Position numbers and translations under genes: made by a program. From Eretmocerus hayati (lineage: Eukaryota; Arthropoda; Insecta; Hymenoptera; Aphelinidae): a stretch of DNA of 64,000 nt. This document shows, in pieces, positions 25,201 through 37,142 of this stretch. The DNA lies in contig CM056744.1 of the NCBI GenBank assembly GCA_029851415.1, positions 10,919,268-10,983,267 on the forward strand, in the 5' to 3' direction. The notes under the pieces were generated by a model. That model did no database searches and had not been told where the DNA came from. It saw only the letters and a program-made list of their open reading frames with translations. Each line of letters opens with the position of its first letter. Position 1 is the first letter of the stretch.

Positions 25201-28200
25201 AGTAACTAGACTCCAGAATAATTTGGAGTTTAATTCTTCTGAGACATTTCATAATGGCTGTTTGAGAATGGAAAACTGTGTAATGTAACACCCCTACCGC
25301 AAAAATGACGAATATGCATATTTGATCTTTTCAAATGAGGTACAATCCCTCATCATACTGATGCAGTCTCTAATTTTGATATTTATCTGTTGTCATCCCT
25401 TCACAACGGAGCATCAAATGCAAAATCCGGCATGGTCAAAGGTTTCAAGGTTAGCACGTATGTATGTACATTAGGGTGGTCCTTATTTCCCAAGTTTCAC
25501 AGATCCTTTCTCCCCCCCCCCCCCTCTGGATACCTACTCTGAGCCGAAAAAACGTGGGGAGAATTTTCCCCGAGCCCCTAGAGAGTGATTTAATAGTGCC
25601 TCAAAGAGCATCTTGCTTTGAAACTCAAGTAAAAAATAACGCTTTTTGTGATTTTTCTGTCCCTATGTTCGAGCTCTTGAAACTTAGTGTTTCTTCGCGG
25701 AAGTAAAAGTGGGGATACATGTTCCCACGTAAAATTTGATGCTGAATCGCATTTCATCGTGACATTTGAACTAGGATGCCACCCAATACTCGTAAATTGA
25801 GTTTTCCGACGCGGAAAACATTTTTAGCGCGACTTTTCATCTCATTCGAGTGTCTCAGGCGTCACTTACTCCCTCAAGATTAATCTAAACCACCTATTTT
25901 CATGTAAAAAAAGACGCTGAATTGGAATCCATCGTTATTTCCTAGGTATAATGTCGCTCAAAGTGAGGAAAATGCGTTTTTCCACCGAAAAAGCACCTTA
26001 AGCGAGTCTTTCACGCCCGAATCGAGTGTCTCAGGCGTCACTCACTCTCTCGAAATCAATACGAACGACCTAATTTCATGTAAAAAAATTACGCTAAATT
26101 AGAATTCATCCTTATTTCCCAGGTATGATATCGCCTAACGTGAGAAAAATGCGGTTTTCCACCGAGGAAGTACCTTAAGCGAGCCTTTCACGCCCGAATT
26201 GAGTGTCTCAGGCGTCACTCACTCTCTCAAGATTAATCTGAACCACCTAATTTCATGTAAAAAAACTCGCTGGATTGGAATCCATTGTTATTTACCAGGT
26301 ATAATGTCGCCTAACGCGAGAAAAATGTGTTTTTCCACCAAGGAAGCTACCTAAGCTCATCTCTCACGCGGGAATCGAGTGTCTCAGGCGTCACTCACTT
26401 TCTCGAGATTGATCTTAACGACCTGATTCCAGGTAAAAAACCACGCTGAATCAAAATTCATCGTTATTTCTCAGATACAACGACGCTCAACGTGAGAAAA
26501 ATCCGTTTTTCCACTGAGAAAGCACCGTAAGCGCGTCCATCACGCGGGAATCGAGTGTCTCAGGCTTCACTCACTTCCTCGAGATTGATCTTAATGACCT
26601 GATCCCATGTAAAAAACCACGTTGAATCGAAATTCATCATCATTTCTCAGTAACATCGATGCCTAACGTGGAACAAATGCGTTTTTCCACCCAGAAAGCT
26701 TCCTAAGCGCATTTTCCACCCCCGAATTGAGTGTCTCAGGCGTCACTCACTCTCTCGAGACTAATGTGAATTGACCAAAATGTCTCTTCCGTTTGATTCG
26801 AAGGTCTCAGCAGTCACTGGCTCACGTAGGAATGGTCAGAACGTTCCAAATCCATGCCAAATCAGAGTTCACCATCATTTATGCCGTAAAATTGGTCCCT
26901 GTAAAGAGACCTAAGGGAGAGTTCCTGCCAAAATCGAAAAACTGTCTCACTTGGCCTCATATGGGATTTTCGGGATCCGGGACAAACTCTCTTCACAACC
27001 ATTCCTAAAGGCGCTCACTATCGTATGAAGATCTAGGCTAAATCGAATTCGTCAATGGCGTCTTGTTGAAATCACCTCCAATCAGCGCGAGATAAAAGTA
27101 TCTCGTACGAAAACGTCTATGCACTCCGGCCGCCTAATCCAGAAAGAGATCAATCGGGCTTACTCTAACCCAACCCTCACGGGTAAGGTCCCTATCTCAC
27201 GCGAAGATTGTAGCGCCCCTTGCTTGTGCGTTGCAGCCGGTCATCGAACCAAACCTTACACGCTTCGCAATCCTAGCATTTTATGTGAAAATGAGATCCT
27301 ATGGCCGCTCCAGTAGTCCAGGCCCTGCTCCCAACCTTTTGTCAGCGTCGATTTACGTCGGTCGTTTTGGCAGTTAACGACGAGCAACGTCAAGCTGTCA
27401 TGAAATTTTAGTGAGTTGCGAATAAGTAGGTCCCTGGGGAACCGATCGAGATTCTGGAATCACAATGCTTCCCTAAATTACTCTCTGGTATACTTTCAAG
27501 TCTGAATCCATGTCGAATCTGACTATACAAAAGAGTCTTCTGCTGTGACTATGATTCCCAGAGCCAAAATATACCAGAATAGTATATTATGATACAAGGG
27601 CGCAAACGATGGTTTTGGCAGTTCAAGTGACTTTTTCAGGCCCGAGCCGCAGGTGAGGGTCTAAATAGTCATGAGAAAGAGAAAATTATTGCGCCCGAGT
27701 ATCATACTATGTTTTTTGATCTTCTGTGAGCAAATGGAAAGCGCAAAACAGTGTGCAAATAACTCATTTGCGCACAGACGATCAAAAACCCAGTTACATT
27801 CTATACAGCTAAGTTTAACAAGGGATAAAAGACAGTATCCAGATGCAAGTAAGATGACCGTTCTGAAAAAGATGAGGATCGAAGAGGAAAGATCTTCATA
27901 ATTTTATGAGTCGAGGACTCGTGTTATGTTGTTAACTTGAGTCACTCGATATCTCCACTCTTGTTTATAAATGCATCTCCCTAGTCAAAGCATGACAAAG
28001 AGTATCGACTATCCCATCCGAATCAGATATCGTCAATTTTTTCTCCAATAGATGCCTGAGGTGTAAATCCTTTTGACTCATAATATCCCTATTTGTGTCG
28101 AGTGTCAAAATGTTCTGGTGGAGAATGATGGCTGAGTTCTTTAAGAATCACAATGGTTTGTAGGGACTTTGAGCTGTCTCTCAAATTGACTTGGTTGATC

Positions 28201-31200
28201 CCAGAATTTTTATGAATTTTACCCAGGAATTCGTCATCTTTCGTGGATTTCGGTGCATTCTGGAGGGAAAACGGATTTTTTCACGTTAAGCGTCGTTGTA
28301 CCCGAAAAATGACGATGAATTTTGATTCAGCGTAGATTTTTACATAGAATCAGGGCGTTTAGATCAATCTCGAGAGAGTAAGTGACGCCTGAGACACTCG
28401 GTTCGGGCGTGAAAGACTCGCTTAAGGTGCTTTCTCGGTGGAAAAACGCATTTTTCTCAGGTTGGGCCACATCATACCTAGGAAATAACGATGGATTGCA
28501 ATCCAGTGTCTTTTTCTACATAAAAATAGGTGGTTGAGATTGATCTTGAGGGAGTAAGTGACGCCTGAGACACTCGAATGAGATGAAAAAGTCAGGCTAA
28601 AAATGTTTTCCGCGTCGGAAAACTCAATTTACGAGTATTGGGTGGCATCCTAGTTCAAATGTCACGATGAAATTCGATTCAGCATCAAATTTTACGTGGG
28701 AACATGTATCCCCACTTTTACATTCGCGAAGAAACACTAAGTTTCAAGAGCTCGAACATAGGGACAGAAAAATTACAAAAAGCGTTATTTTTTACTTGAG
28801 TTTCAAAGCAAGATGCTCTTTGACTCACTATTAAATCACTCTCTAGGGGCTCGGGGGAAATTTTCCCCACGTTTTTTCGGCTCAAAGAAGGTATCCAGAG
28901 GGGGGGGGGGAGAAAGGATCTGTGAAACTTGGGAAATAAGGACCACCCTAATGTACATGTGCAGAACTCAGCCACGTGTTTATGTTTATGTTTATGTTGC
29001 TGATGATTTATAACCATGAGCAGGAGTGTTACAGTCATGACTAATTTTCTTGCTCTTTACAATCATTGATGCGGATACAATTGCTCCAGACATGATCAAT
29101 CATAGATTTCTTATCATTTTTCTTCAAATTTCGATGCCTGCATACATAGTATGCGCAAAAATTGCCAAAAACGCCCTTGTAACCTCGCAGTGAAATAAAC
29201 TGATTTGCTGCACCCCGCACCCACGTGAAGTGAGCGGACGCATTATTTCACAGTTGAATAATAGGCCATTTAAGTCCCGCAAATGCGTTAAATAAACGCG
29301 GGTTTAGGTCACGCAGTGCTATAAATGTATTTCATCAAATCGAGCGATAGAGTCAAAATATCGATGAGATCTACCATATCGGTATAATTTACATATGAGA
29401 TAGATTCTCTCTGGTCACTCGAAATTGGACGTACTTCAGCACATTTTGTAGGATTTGGAACAAGCTTTGAAATGAGCTAAAGTACGTTGAAAAATGCTCG
29501 GATGTGCCAGAAATGCGAGCAAATTTAGGGAGAAAAAAGTGCCGAATTAGGCAGATTCCCATTTGAACCTGTCTTAATTTTGATAAAAACTTGATGGCTC
29601 TTGCTAGGACCCAAAATCTCATTATTCAGCGTCCGGCAGAATTTTTTTCTCATCTATATGTACAAACACAACATTTCCATACTAGGGCGTATCGATTTTC
29701 GAAAAAAGCCCTTTTTTGGCCCACCCTAGTCTCCAAGTACGTGATCTCTAATTTCCATATCCTTGGAAGAAATTCATCTCAATTGAATACATTAATAGAC
29801 ATAAAATGGCTAATCATTCGCCAGTCAGGTCAAAACTAGCTATTTTATGGGCAGAAATGTGTTACACTGAAGCAAATTTTCACCAGGGTACACAGAGGAC
29901 TTTATTACTGATTCTTACTAACAAATTGCTCAGCTTCATTCTTAGAGATTGATGGTTTACTGATATCATACTATAAAAATCTTGCCTCAGTCACAAATCA
30001 TAACACAAGTACAGAAGAATGTAAAAAGTGATGTGTGCGGTAGACCAATGCACATACATCCGACTCAAATCGACTGACCAGTCACGAATAAGATGTCTGT
30101 CTTTTTCTGAAATGTCAGAATTTTTGCCGGATGCGACAACCCATTTTGAGAGATTTTCTTGGCCTACTACATAAAACTTCTAATATGGTAGCTCAAGACG
30201 GAGAACGGGATCAGGTTTAGACGGTCATTTTGCATCGAATGAGCATATTAGGATATCCACATAAACAAGGATCCTTTCCCGGCTCATTTTCGACCACCGA
30301 GGATTATTGCACTGATAGGTATTTCTACATTTCGGGATCCAAGTCACGCTTTCTCGAAGTTGTTCTGGTTGTGTAAATAGACTGATATCGATCACCAAGA
30401 ATACTTTAACCACATATTCTACTGGAGAATTTTCTGAACTCCCAGAATCCGTGGTTTAAATTAGTGTCAGATATGACCCCAATTCACTGTAATCCTTTCA
30501 ATAGCTGAATTTGGGTCCATAAATTGACCAAGAAATCTATGGATTTGTGCAAAAATCTCGGGAACGACGAATTTTTGTGTCTATCAAAAAATTCTTCCAT
30601 GGTGGGGTGAAACAGGCGTCAAATTTTTCTATAGACAGTCGGTTTGAGTGGGACTTTTCTGGCCTGCTCCACCGCGCAGAGCACATTTTTTATTTTTTGT
30701 ACATGTGCATTGAAAGTCCGTTGATAACCATATAATCAAGTCAAAACTGAATGGATTAATTACAATTTTTATCCAGTCATAGGTATGAAAACATAGTTGT
30801 ACAACGAAACAACTGCGATGGACATGAAAAATTATTCCCCGACCATTTTCAATTGAATAATTTGAAAAGTGCAGTATTATTGCACGCGCAAAGCATCAAG
30901 TATGATTTTCACTCCCGTCTTATTACATTATAATTCCTCTACTTTGAATTTGACATACATTTTCAATTCTAGATTGTGTGATTTGATAGAGGATGCACTT
31001 TATCCGATAGCTCTCGAAAGTCAAGTTTTTTGTGTGGCACAATTAGCCCTGTCTTACTACTGCGTAAGTAAACATTTCTCAAATATGATATATTAATTTT
31101 ATCTACTTTACAAATGAAAATTTCTATTACAGATACTGGAAGGAGATGTTATACCTTATTCAATTAAATGTGGTATATGCCTCGTTATAGCAGGCATATA

Positions 31201-31635
31201 CTTTTTCCTGATGATTATGAGCTGGCTAGGCCAATCAATTACAAATTCCAGTGAGGATGTATTCGACGCCATGTAAGCAATGAAACAATTACATATCAAG
31301 GCAGACCTCTGTAATTAGTCATTCTCAGCTACTTTAGACAGTCATTAAACTGAAATTTTTATTTCAGATGCATGAGTGATTGGTATCTAGCTCAACCGAA
31401 AGATCGTAAGCAACTCTTACTTATAATGCAAAGATCACAAGATCCATCGATTTTGACAGCTGGAAAAATCTCAAATCTCTCATTAGAATCATTCGTACAA
31501 GTAAGGGATCAATTCATATAACTCCAGATCATTGGATATCATGAGAATTTAACTCTAACCCACGAATAATTTGAATTCCAGCTCTTGAAAATGTCTAGTT
31601 CTTATTTTGGCGCTATAGCATCGTTTAGATCATAG
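22232..31635 (+). CDS. Odorant receptor (7tm_6 family), nine coding exons, transposon in intron 4
   Basis: Paralogue of the receptor at 7274, with the same expected role as an Orco-dependent odorant-gated channel. Exons: 22232-22465, 22540-22662, 22749-22866, 22939-23203, 30783-30899, 30973-31063, 31133-31272, 31368-31500, 31582-31635. All introns are GT-AG with phases 0,0,1,2,2,0,2,0, identical to the paralogue; together 424 residues and no stop. The C-terminus keeps LTAGKISNLSLESFVQ and SSSYFGAIAS. Intron 4 is 7.6 kb against 130 bp in the paralogue because of the element at 23860-29728; the donor at 23204 and the acceptor before 30783 are intact, so it may still splice. Gene predictors could split it into two partial genes. 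Its tandem, same-strand position implies local duplication. Confidence 0.92.
24718..24857. mobile_element. Small hairpin MITE
   Basis: The arms GGGACCTAACAGCC and TTATTACACGGCGTG face their reverse complements around GCGCCCGAGCTCTTGCGCGAG, an arrangement ending in GAGTATCGTACACTATT. A similar layout (TATGATACAAGGGCGC facing GCGCCCGAGTATCATA) is found at 27588-27710, so a family with GTATCRTAC-type ends is present at least twice. Confidence 0.6.
25800..26780. repeat. ~175-bp tandem repeat array
   Basis: The motif GAGTGTCTCAGGCGTCACT recurs at about 25847, 26022, 26197, 26372, 26550 and 26727 (one copy with a T for G), giving a period of about 175 bp and six units. Two inverted units lie at about 28382 and 28558. 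These are subterminal repeats of the nested element, like the arms of foldback transposons. Confidence 0.85.
27560..27720. mobile_element. Small MITE with GTATCATAC-type ends
   Basis: TATGATACAAGGGCGC at about 27588 faces GCGCCCGAGTATCATA ending near 27706. The sequence CCCGAGCCGCAG inside is shared with 44458. It lies inside the 25472-28950 element and is related in layout to the hairpin at 24718. Confidence 0.5.
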
Positions 31636-32233
31636 TTCTAGGATAGATGACGACTAAGCATAATGATATAGATAGCAATTCTATTGCAGCATGTTATAGC
31701 ATTCGTCTACGCTATGGATCGTATGCCTCATTGCGCAGTTTGCTGGGAAAAAAATTATGATAAGAGCATTGTATAGTTCACAGTGAAGTGAGAAGCTTTA
31801 ATCGGCCTTGGAAAACTGTTTACTCCTTGAATGACGAATTGAGTCAGAATGACCCCAACCGATATGACAAAATCGACGGATTTCGACTGCCGAGCGCCAG
31901 TTAACTTCGGTTTGAATCCCCAACCATAGGCTGGTACAATGACCACCGCACATTTTATCTTTCACCCGCAGCTAATTAAATAAGTCGTAATTTCGGTTAG
32001 GGTCAGCCTGACCCTAGTGTGTCATGTATGTACATGGAGTATGCTTTGGGGAGGATTTTTCTGGCGTTCTCCCATCATTTTTTGGTATTTTGTAAGCCAT
32101 ACGTACCAGCACAAAAGCCAAGATTTTTTTATATACATTTTTCGAAGTATAGCACGACATTTACAGTAAAAAGTATATTTACAGTAGGACAAACCGCTGA
32201 CCATTCTATTATTTTTGACGGGACATTTAGTTC
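31636..32233. other. Intergenic downstream of the second receptor
   Basis: No gene recognised. Short GGGGTCA/TGACCCC-like motifs occur at about 31848 and 32005, and again at about 35810. Confidence 0.45.
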
Positions 32234-32237
32234 AGTA

Positions 32238-33175
32238 CACGGTGCTCGGGAAGCGGGGGAATATGGATTCAAAAATGTCACTAAAATCGGCTCAGGTGGT
32301 CATTCTCTACTACTCTATACGAGTATAGAATCCCGTTGGAATCAGACCCGGAGCTGCTCGGTTTTTAAAATGCGAAAAAAATGGTATTTTTAGTTTAATA
32401 GCCTGCGAATCGTTTTTTAGCCGATTTGCACATGCTGAGTGTCCCTTGAAAAGTCAGCATGACTTCGATATTTTTCTGAATTTTTCTACGCGGCTCCACT
32501 CATTAGAAAGATTATGATAAAATGTACAAAATGAGGTCAAGCAGGTCTGATTATTCCCATCTCGAACCAAATGCGAGTGAGAACAGAGTAACTAATAAAA
32601 ATCACAAGCAAATCGGTAATTTCACTTATGAGCGTCTGGAAGCTATCTGGTTCATGAATTCTTCGGTTCTCGGAGTTCCTGGACTCAGCTCTGTTCACTT
32701 GAAAGATAAGTCAAAAATCCACAAAATCGAAAAGAAAACATCCCATCTTTTCAGTAGATACCTGAAAGAACGTCTTCGGAACCTGTTTCGTCAGAAACGC
32801 CGATTTGCATGTGATTTTTATTAGTAACTCTGTTCTCACTCGCATTTGGTTCGAGATGGGAATAATCAGACCTGCTTGACCTCATTTTGTACATTTTGTC
32901 ATAAACTCCCAAATGAGCAGAGCCGCGTAGAAAAATTCAGAAAAATATCGAAGTCATGTTGAATTTTCAAGGGACGCTCAGTATGTGCAAATCAGCTAAA
33001 AACGATTCGCAGGTTATTAAACTAAAAATACCATTTTTTTCGCATTTTAAAAACCGAGCAGCTCCGGGTCTGGTTTCAACGGGATCCCACTCATATAGAG
33101 TAATAGAAAATGACTACCTGAGACGATTTTGGTGACATTTTTGAATCCATATTCCCCCGCTTCCCGAGCACCGTG
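32238..33175. mobile_element. Palindromic element with CACGGTG ends
   Basis: Inverted ends start CACGGTGCTCGGGAAGCGGG, and arms of about 380-400 bp meet near 32700. A 4-bp repeat AGTA (32234-32237 and 33176-33179) flanks it. CAC-starting ends with a 3-5 bp duplication occur in the CMC (CACTA/Chapaev) and Transib superfamilies; I cannot choose between them. The 100-codon frame inside spans the fold and has no known domain. Confidence 0.7.
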
Positions 33176-33872
33176 AGTATCTTTGAATGCGCATGTCTTT
33201 CATAAGTATGTCATCTCAATAATATCGAGTCTGGCGTAGAATCTCGAGCAAGAGAATTTTAGATGGAATGAGAATTCCATTCGATAGAGCCATTTCTATC
33301 ACTGAGGAGTGAGTGCCCAACTCTTTGAGCTGATATGCGGGTAGCTACTTCACCGATTATAAGGTCGATAATACACTCTAAATCTCTTGGAGGGGAAAAA
33401 GCCTTTAACTACAGGCTTTTTTCCCTTCAAGCTTACAGGGATTTTGGAATGCCTCTAACTGAAGGCAAATTTACCTCCAATTGAAGGGAAGTTCGGTTTT
33501 GCCTTTAAGGTGAAAAGCTAACCTCAAAATTAGTGTGAACAAAGGCGAGTTGTTTTGACACAACTCGCGGGAAAACTTTTTCCTTCTAATAGGAGAATCT
33601 TAAGGATGATCGTCCTTGATGAAATTCATAATTCAAATCAGAGTAATGTGGAATCGATGCGATGATATATCATATGCACACGGCAAGCATGTTGAAACGT
33701 GTTGTGCGACTTATTGCTTCTTATAATTATAGAGCAGGGTATTTCGAGATCTTTGACGATACGCCTTAATCTGGAGGTGAACATGATGAGCGATAACAAA
33801 AATGCCCAAAACTTAAGCTCCCCGGGGAAGCCGATGTACCTGTACGACTTTTGAAACCCCATCTTTAGAGAT

Positions 33873-33943
33873 GCTTGGAGGTCTAGTGGTAAACCTTTTA
33901 CCCGACAACCTGAAGGTCGAGAGTTCGCATCCCTCTTCGGTCA
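33873..33943 (+). tRNA. Degenerate tRNA-like sequence, left arm copy
   Basis: It has an A-box-like GGTCTAGTGGT and a B-box-like GAGTTCGCATCC at tRNA spacing, then a run of twelve T that could stop RNA polymerase III. The acceptor stem does not pair and the T-stem has a mismatch, so a working tRNA is unlikely; a tRNA-derived SINE or pol III promoter inside the element is more probable. Confidence 0.45.
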
Positions 33944-34342
33944 AAATTTTTTTTTTTTTAATTACTATCATCATTTTATTATTACTTTTTCTACTCTATA
34001 ATTATTTGCATATGATTTTGAATTGACTTCATTCGATCACTTCTTGAAATAACTCCGTAAAAATTCAATAGTACAACGTTCGCGATATCATTAAGCCCAA
34101 TAATATACGTTTTGATTGAAAATCTTAAATTTCGCGTAAAAAAAATTCTGAAAAATGTTCGTCATTTCGTCACTTCAACTGGAGACTTCATGGAGGATCC
34201 AAAAATGAAAAGAACAATTTAATTTAAACTATTTCAAGAACTAATACGATAACATGAAGTCGGAATCATATATTAAAAAATCTATAGAGTAGAAAAAGTA
34301 ATAATGAAATGATGATAATAATAGAAAAAAAAAAAAAAAATT

Positions 34343-34413
34343 TGACCGAAGAGGGATGCGAACTCTCGATCTTCAGGTTGTCGGGCAAAACGTTTACTAC
34401 TAGACCACCAAGC
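34343..34413 (-). tRNA. Degenerate tRNA-like sequence, right arm copy
   Basis: Inverted copy of the tRNA-like segment at 33873, with a few substitutions and again followed (on its own strand) by a run of T. Same reservations: A- and B-box motifs are present, the acceptor stem is not. Confidence 0.45.
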
Positions 34414-34909
34414 ATCTCTAAATATTCAAAAGTCGTACACGTTCATCGGCTCCCCCGGGGAGCTTAAGTTTTGGGCATTTTTGTTATCGCTCATCATGTT
34501 CACCTCCAGATTAAGGCGTATCGTCAAAGATCTCGAAATAGCCTGCTCCATAATTATAAAAAGCAATAAGTCGCACAACACGTTTCAACATGCTTGCCGT
34601 GTGCATATGATATATCCCCGCATCGATTCCACATTACTCTCATTTGAATTATGAATTTCATCAAGGACGATCATCCTTTAGATTCTCCTATTAGAAGGAA
34701 AAAGTTTTCCCGCGAGTTGTGTCAAAACAACTCGCCTTTGTTCACACTGATTTTGAGGTTAGCTCTTCACCTTAGAGGCAAGACCGAACTTTCCTTCAAT
34801 TGGAGGCAAATTTGCCTTCAGTTAGAGGCATTCCGAAATCCCTGTAAGCTTGAAGGGAAAAAAGCCTGTAGTTGAAGGCTTTTTTCCCTCTAAGAGATTT
34901 AGAGTGATA

Positions 34910-36082
34910 GGGAATGCATTGCCGCTCTCCTTGAAGATATCGATGTCTCGGACTAGATAATTGGATATTTCTGTTATCTTTAATGCTCCTTTCAAAATTG
35001 TTCTACGACGCATAAACTTCAAACTAATAGATATTTTGAGGGTGAGTGTTCGTCATGCGCTCACCTGTACCATAATCGGTAGTGTACAATAACCACGATA
35101 GACCTGCACAGAGTGAGTCTTAAATTGACTCTTAATGCAACTGACCTTATTCTAATCACCGTAAAAGGTGTGAAGTTGGTTTTCGTAGAGCAAATAAAAA
35201 CCCAGATATGCTGGGCTCATACCATTTCAGTGAGCCAATGTGTGAACAAGGCCGCATGTATTTGTGTACAGACTATCCCGGAGGTTTTGATGAATAATTT
35301 TGTAATCACTGTATGAAGTCCAAAACAGTTCTCTGGATTGACTAAGATGATGAATTTTGTTCCGTACTTGTCAATGTTGGAAAGGATACGCACTCAACTC
35401 ATTTCTTCATGTCATCACTGTCCAACACATAACTGAATTCTGAATATAATTTTTCTTTGACATTTTGCAGAACGCTCAATTTTCATCCCCCAGGTGATTC
35501 TTCAAAAAAATAATATTTGGAAAACAGCTCTTTATGATAATTTCATCTTTGAGTATAGTATTGATCACAAACTTCCACTCATCTTCAGCCCTTTTTATCA
35601 ATAACAGAGAGAGGAATTCTTCATTTCACTCGAAGAAATCAGCATTCCTCCAGAATCTTTGCATGAAATATCATTTGAACTCCTGGAAGCTGCCATCAAC
35701 GGTCCGACAATGTCATAGCATCTTATTTTGAGGGCCCTTAACTACATCGGAAAAAATATTCAAAGAGATATAATCGATGTCATTCGAGAGGCATGCAATT
35801 TTTGGCATGGGGTCAATTTGACCCCAGTCTGTCATTGATGGTTGATTTCGGAAGAGTGTTATTCAAGGTTGATCCAACTTTGTCATTCTATTGACGAAGT
35901 CAAAGCACGCAATTGAGAATCAGTTGTCACTTTCAATCCGTGAACGATTAACATGTATAAAATCGATACATTCCTGGTTCTCCCTCTTCCTGAGCCAAGG
36001 AATAGGCTGGATTCGGATTCATGATTGATCTTGTAAAATATAGTCGACGGGATAACCGCGCCTGTCATTCTTACCAAAACTG
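34910..36082. other. Intergenic, no gene recognised
   Basis: Frames of 65-67 codons only, none with a known domain. GGGGTCAATTTGACCCC at about 35811 is a perfect short palindrome. Confidence 0.5.
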
Positions 36083-36085
36083 TAA

Positions 36086-36239
36086 GGGTGCGGCCACATG
36101 AGCAAAACGTTTGGCGGGAACGCCTATACCAGCCGTGAGTGCGACAAGGACAGGCCATTTGGCGCCACTCTTATCTCCTTGTCGCACTCATGGCTTATCG
36201 GCGTTCGCGCCAATTGTTTTGCTGCATGTAGCCGCAGCC
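36086..36239. mobile_element. 154-bp MITE flanked by TAA
   Basis: TAA at 36083-36085 and 36240-36242 flanks inverted ends: GGGTGCGGCCACATG on the left and, on the minus strand, GGCTGCGGCTACATG on the right. A TAA duplication is typical of PIF/Harbinger-type elements. Nothing is encoded. Confidence 0.65.
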
Positions 36240-36242
36240 TAA

Positions 36243-37110
36243 GAAGAAATTCTTAAAGTAAATAAAAAATCATACTGAATCACAACAAACCCCCTAACCT
36301 TGCAATGTTAATTTTCAGGCGATTTGACTGATTTTAAGGATCTCTTCTTACAGTGGAGTTATTTAGTCCCTCTACATAAATAATCTATGAGATAATCGTT
36401 ATCCAGCTGGACCGAGTTATTGAAGTTGATGAAGATCAGTTTTTGTATCCGTTTTATCAGTGTTGACGAGCTGTTGAAGCGAGAGTAAGCTGCCATGAGA
36501 AGATGTGATGCTCTCGTGTGCGATCCTCCTGATCATGCTGGATATCACGCTAGCATAAATTTGCATCGGTATCACTTATCCATCTTCGTATGATCAGTCT
36601 CCTAAATTGAGACTGCGAGCTTTCCGACACGAGGCTCCATTTTTCAGGGTTATTACATGTATGAAGAAGATCGAATTAAAACTTGAGAGAAAATAATCAG
36701 ATGAATGAATATCAAGCTAACAAGGAGATCGTGATTGATAAATTATGAGTTTGACGTGGTGGCGACGCGGGCCCTCGGCAAAATCGCCGAGTCAAGGCTA
36801 GGGTGCGTGGCCGGTCGATTTGAACTCTGGTCGATGTTCCTGTCGAACGTGCTCTGATTGTGAAGCGGAGGCGACATAAGTTTACGAAAATGATTTGAGG
36901 CGCAAAAATGCGTTGAGAGAAAAATTGAAAGTGAATTGAGTTTATGAATTCGACGCGAACAATAATCACTGCTTCGGATGCGAGAAATTCAGGTGATGGA
37001 AGAATTCGGACACTGATTTGAGAAAATGATACTGAAAACTATATTAAAAAAATATTACACTTGGGAAAATATGGCCGATGCACAAGCTGAGTAACGTGGA
37101 TAATTCACTC

Positions 37111-37142
<32 letters not shown>

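Larger units (their letters stand above)
25472..28950. mobile_element. Nested element with TAGGGTGGTCC ends and 8-bp target duplication
   Basis: Perfect duplication ATGTACAT at 25464-25471 and 28951-28958. The inverted ends begin TAGGGTGGTCCTTATTTCCC, and the arms match over several hundred bases (about 25472-25900 and 28520-28950), including the C/G homopolymer near each end (about 25509 and 28899). The first bases match those of the enclosing element, which points to one superfamily. It holds the ~175-bp tandem array described separately. No transposase is seen; the minus-strand frame at 28718-29038 crosses the right end and mirrors a frame in the left arm. Confidence 0.8.
23860..29728. mobile_element. 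hAT-like non-autonomous element in the receptor intron
   Basis: Perfect 8-bp target duplication GTCTCCAA (23852-23859 and 29729-29736). The ends are inverted, starting TAGGGTGGGCCAAAAA, with inverted arms of roughly 340 bp (23860-24200 and 29390-29728). The left interior (24080-24650) repeats a ~225-bp unit in both orientations, containing TGGACGTACTTTAGCTCATT. An 8-bp duplication with AGGGTGG-type ends suggests the hAT superfamily, though P-type elements also duplicate 8 bp. It encloses the element at 25472-28950. The frames of up to 123 codons here are made of the internal repeat and are not credible genes. Confidence 0.8.
33374..34906. mobile_element. 1.5-kb palindromic element carrying tRNA-like sequences
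   Basis: Inverted ends start CACTCTAAATCTCTT, the arms run about 33374-34030 and 34250-34906, and ATA flanks both sides (33371-33373 and 34907-34909). Each arm contains a tRNA-like segment followed by a long T run (in its own orientation). CACT-type ends and a 3-bp duplication are compatible with the CACTA group, but the short ATA could be chance. The open frames inside (66-74 codons) are mirror images from the two arms. Confidence 0.7.

Noticed and set aside
33873..33943. A functional tRNA gene
   Set aside because: The acceptor stem does not pair and the sequence is part of a palindromic transposon present in two inverted copies.
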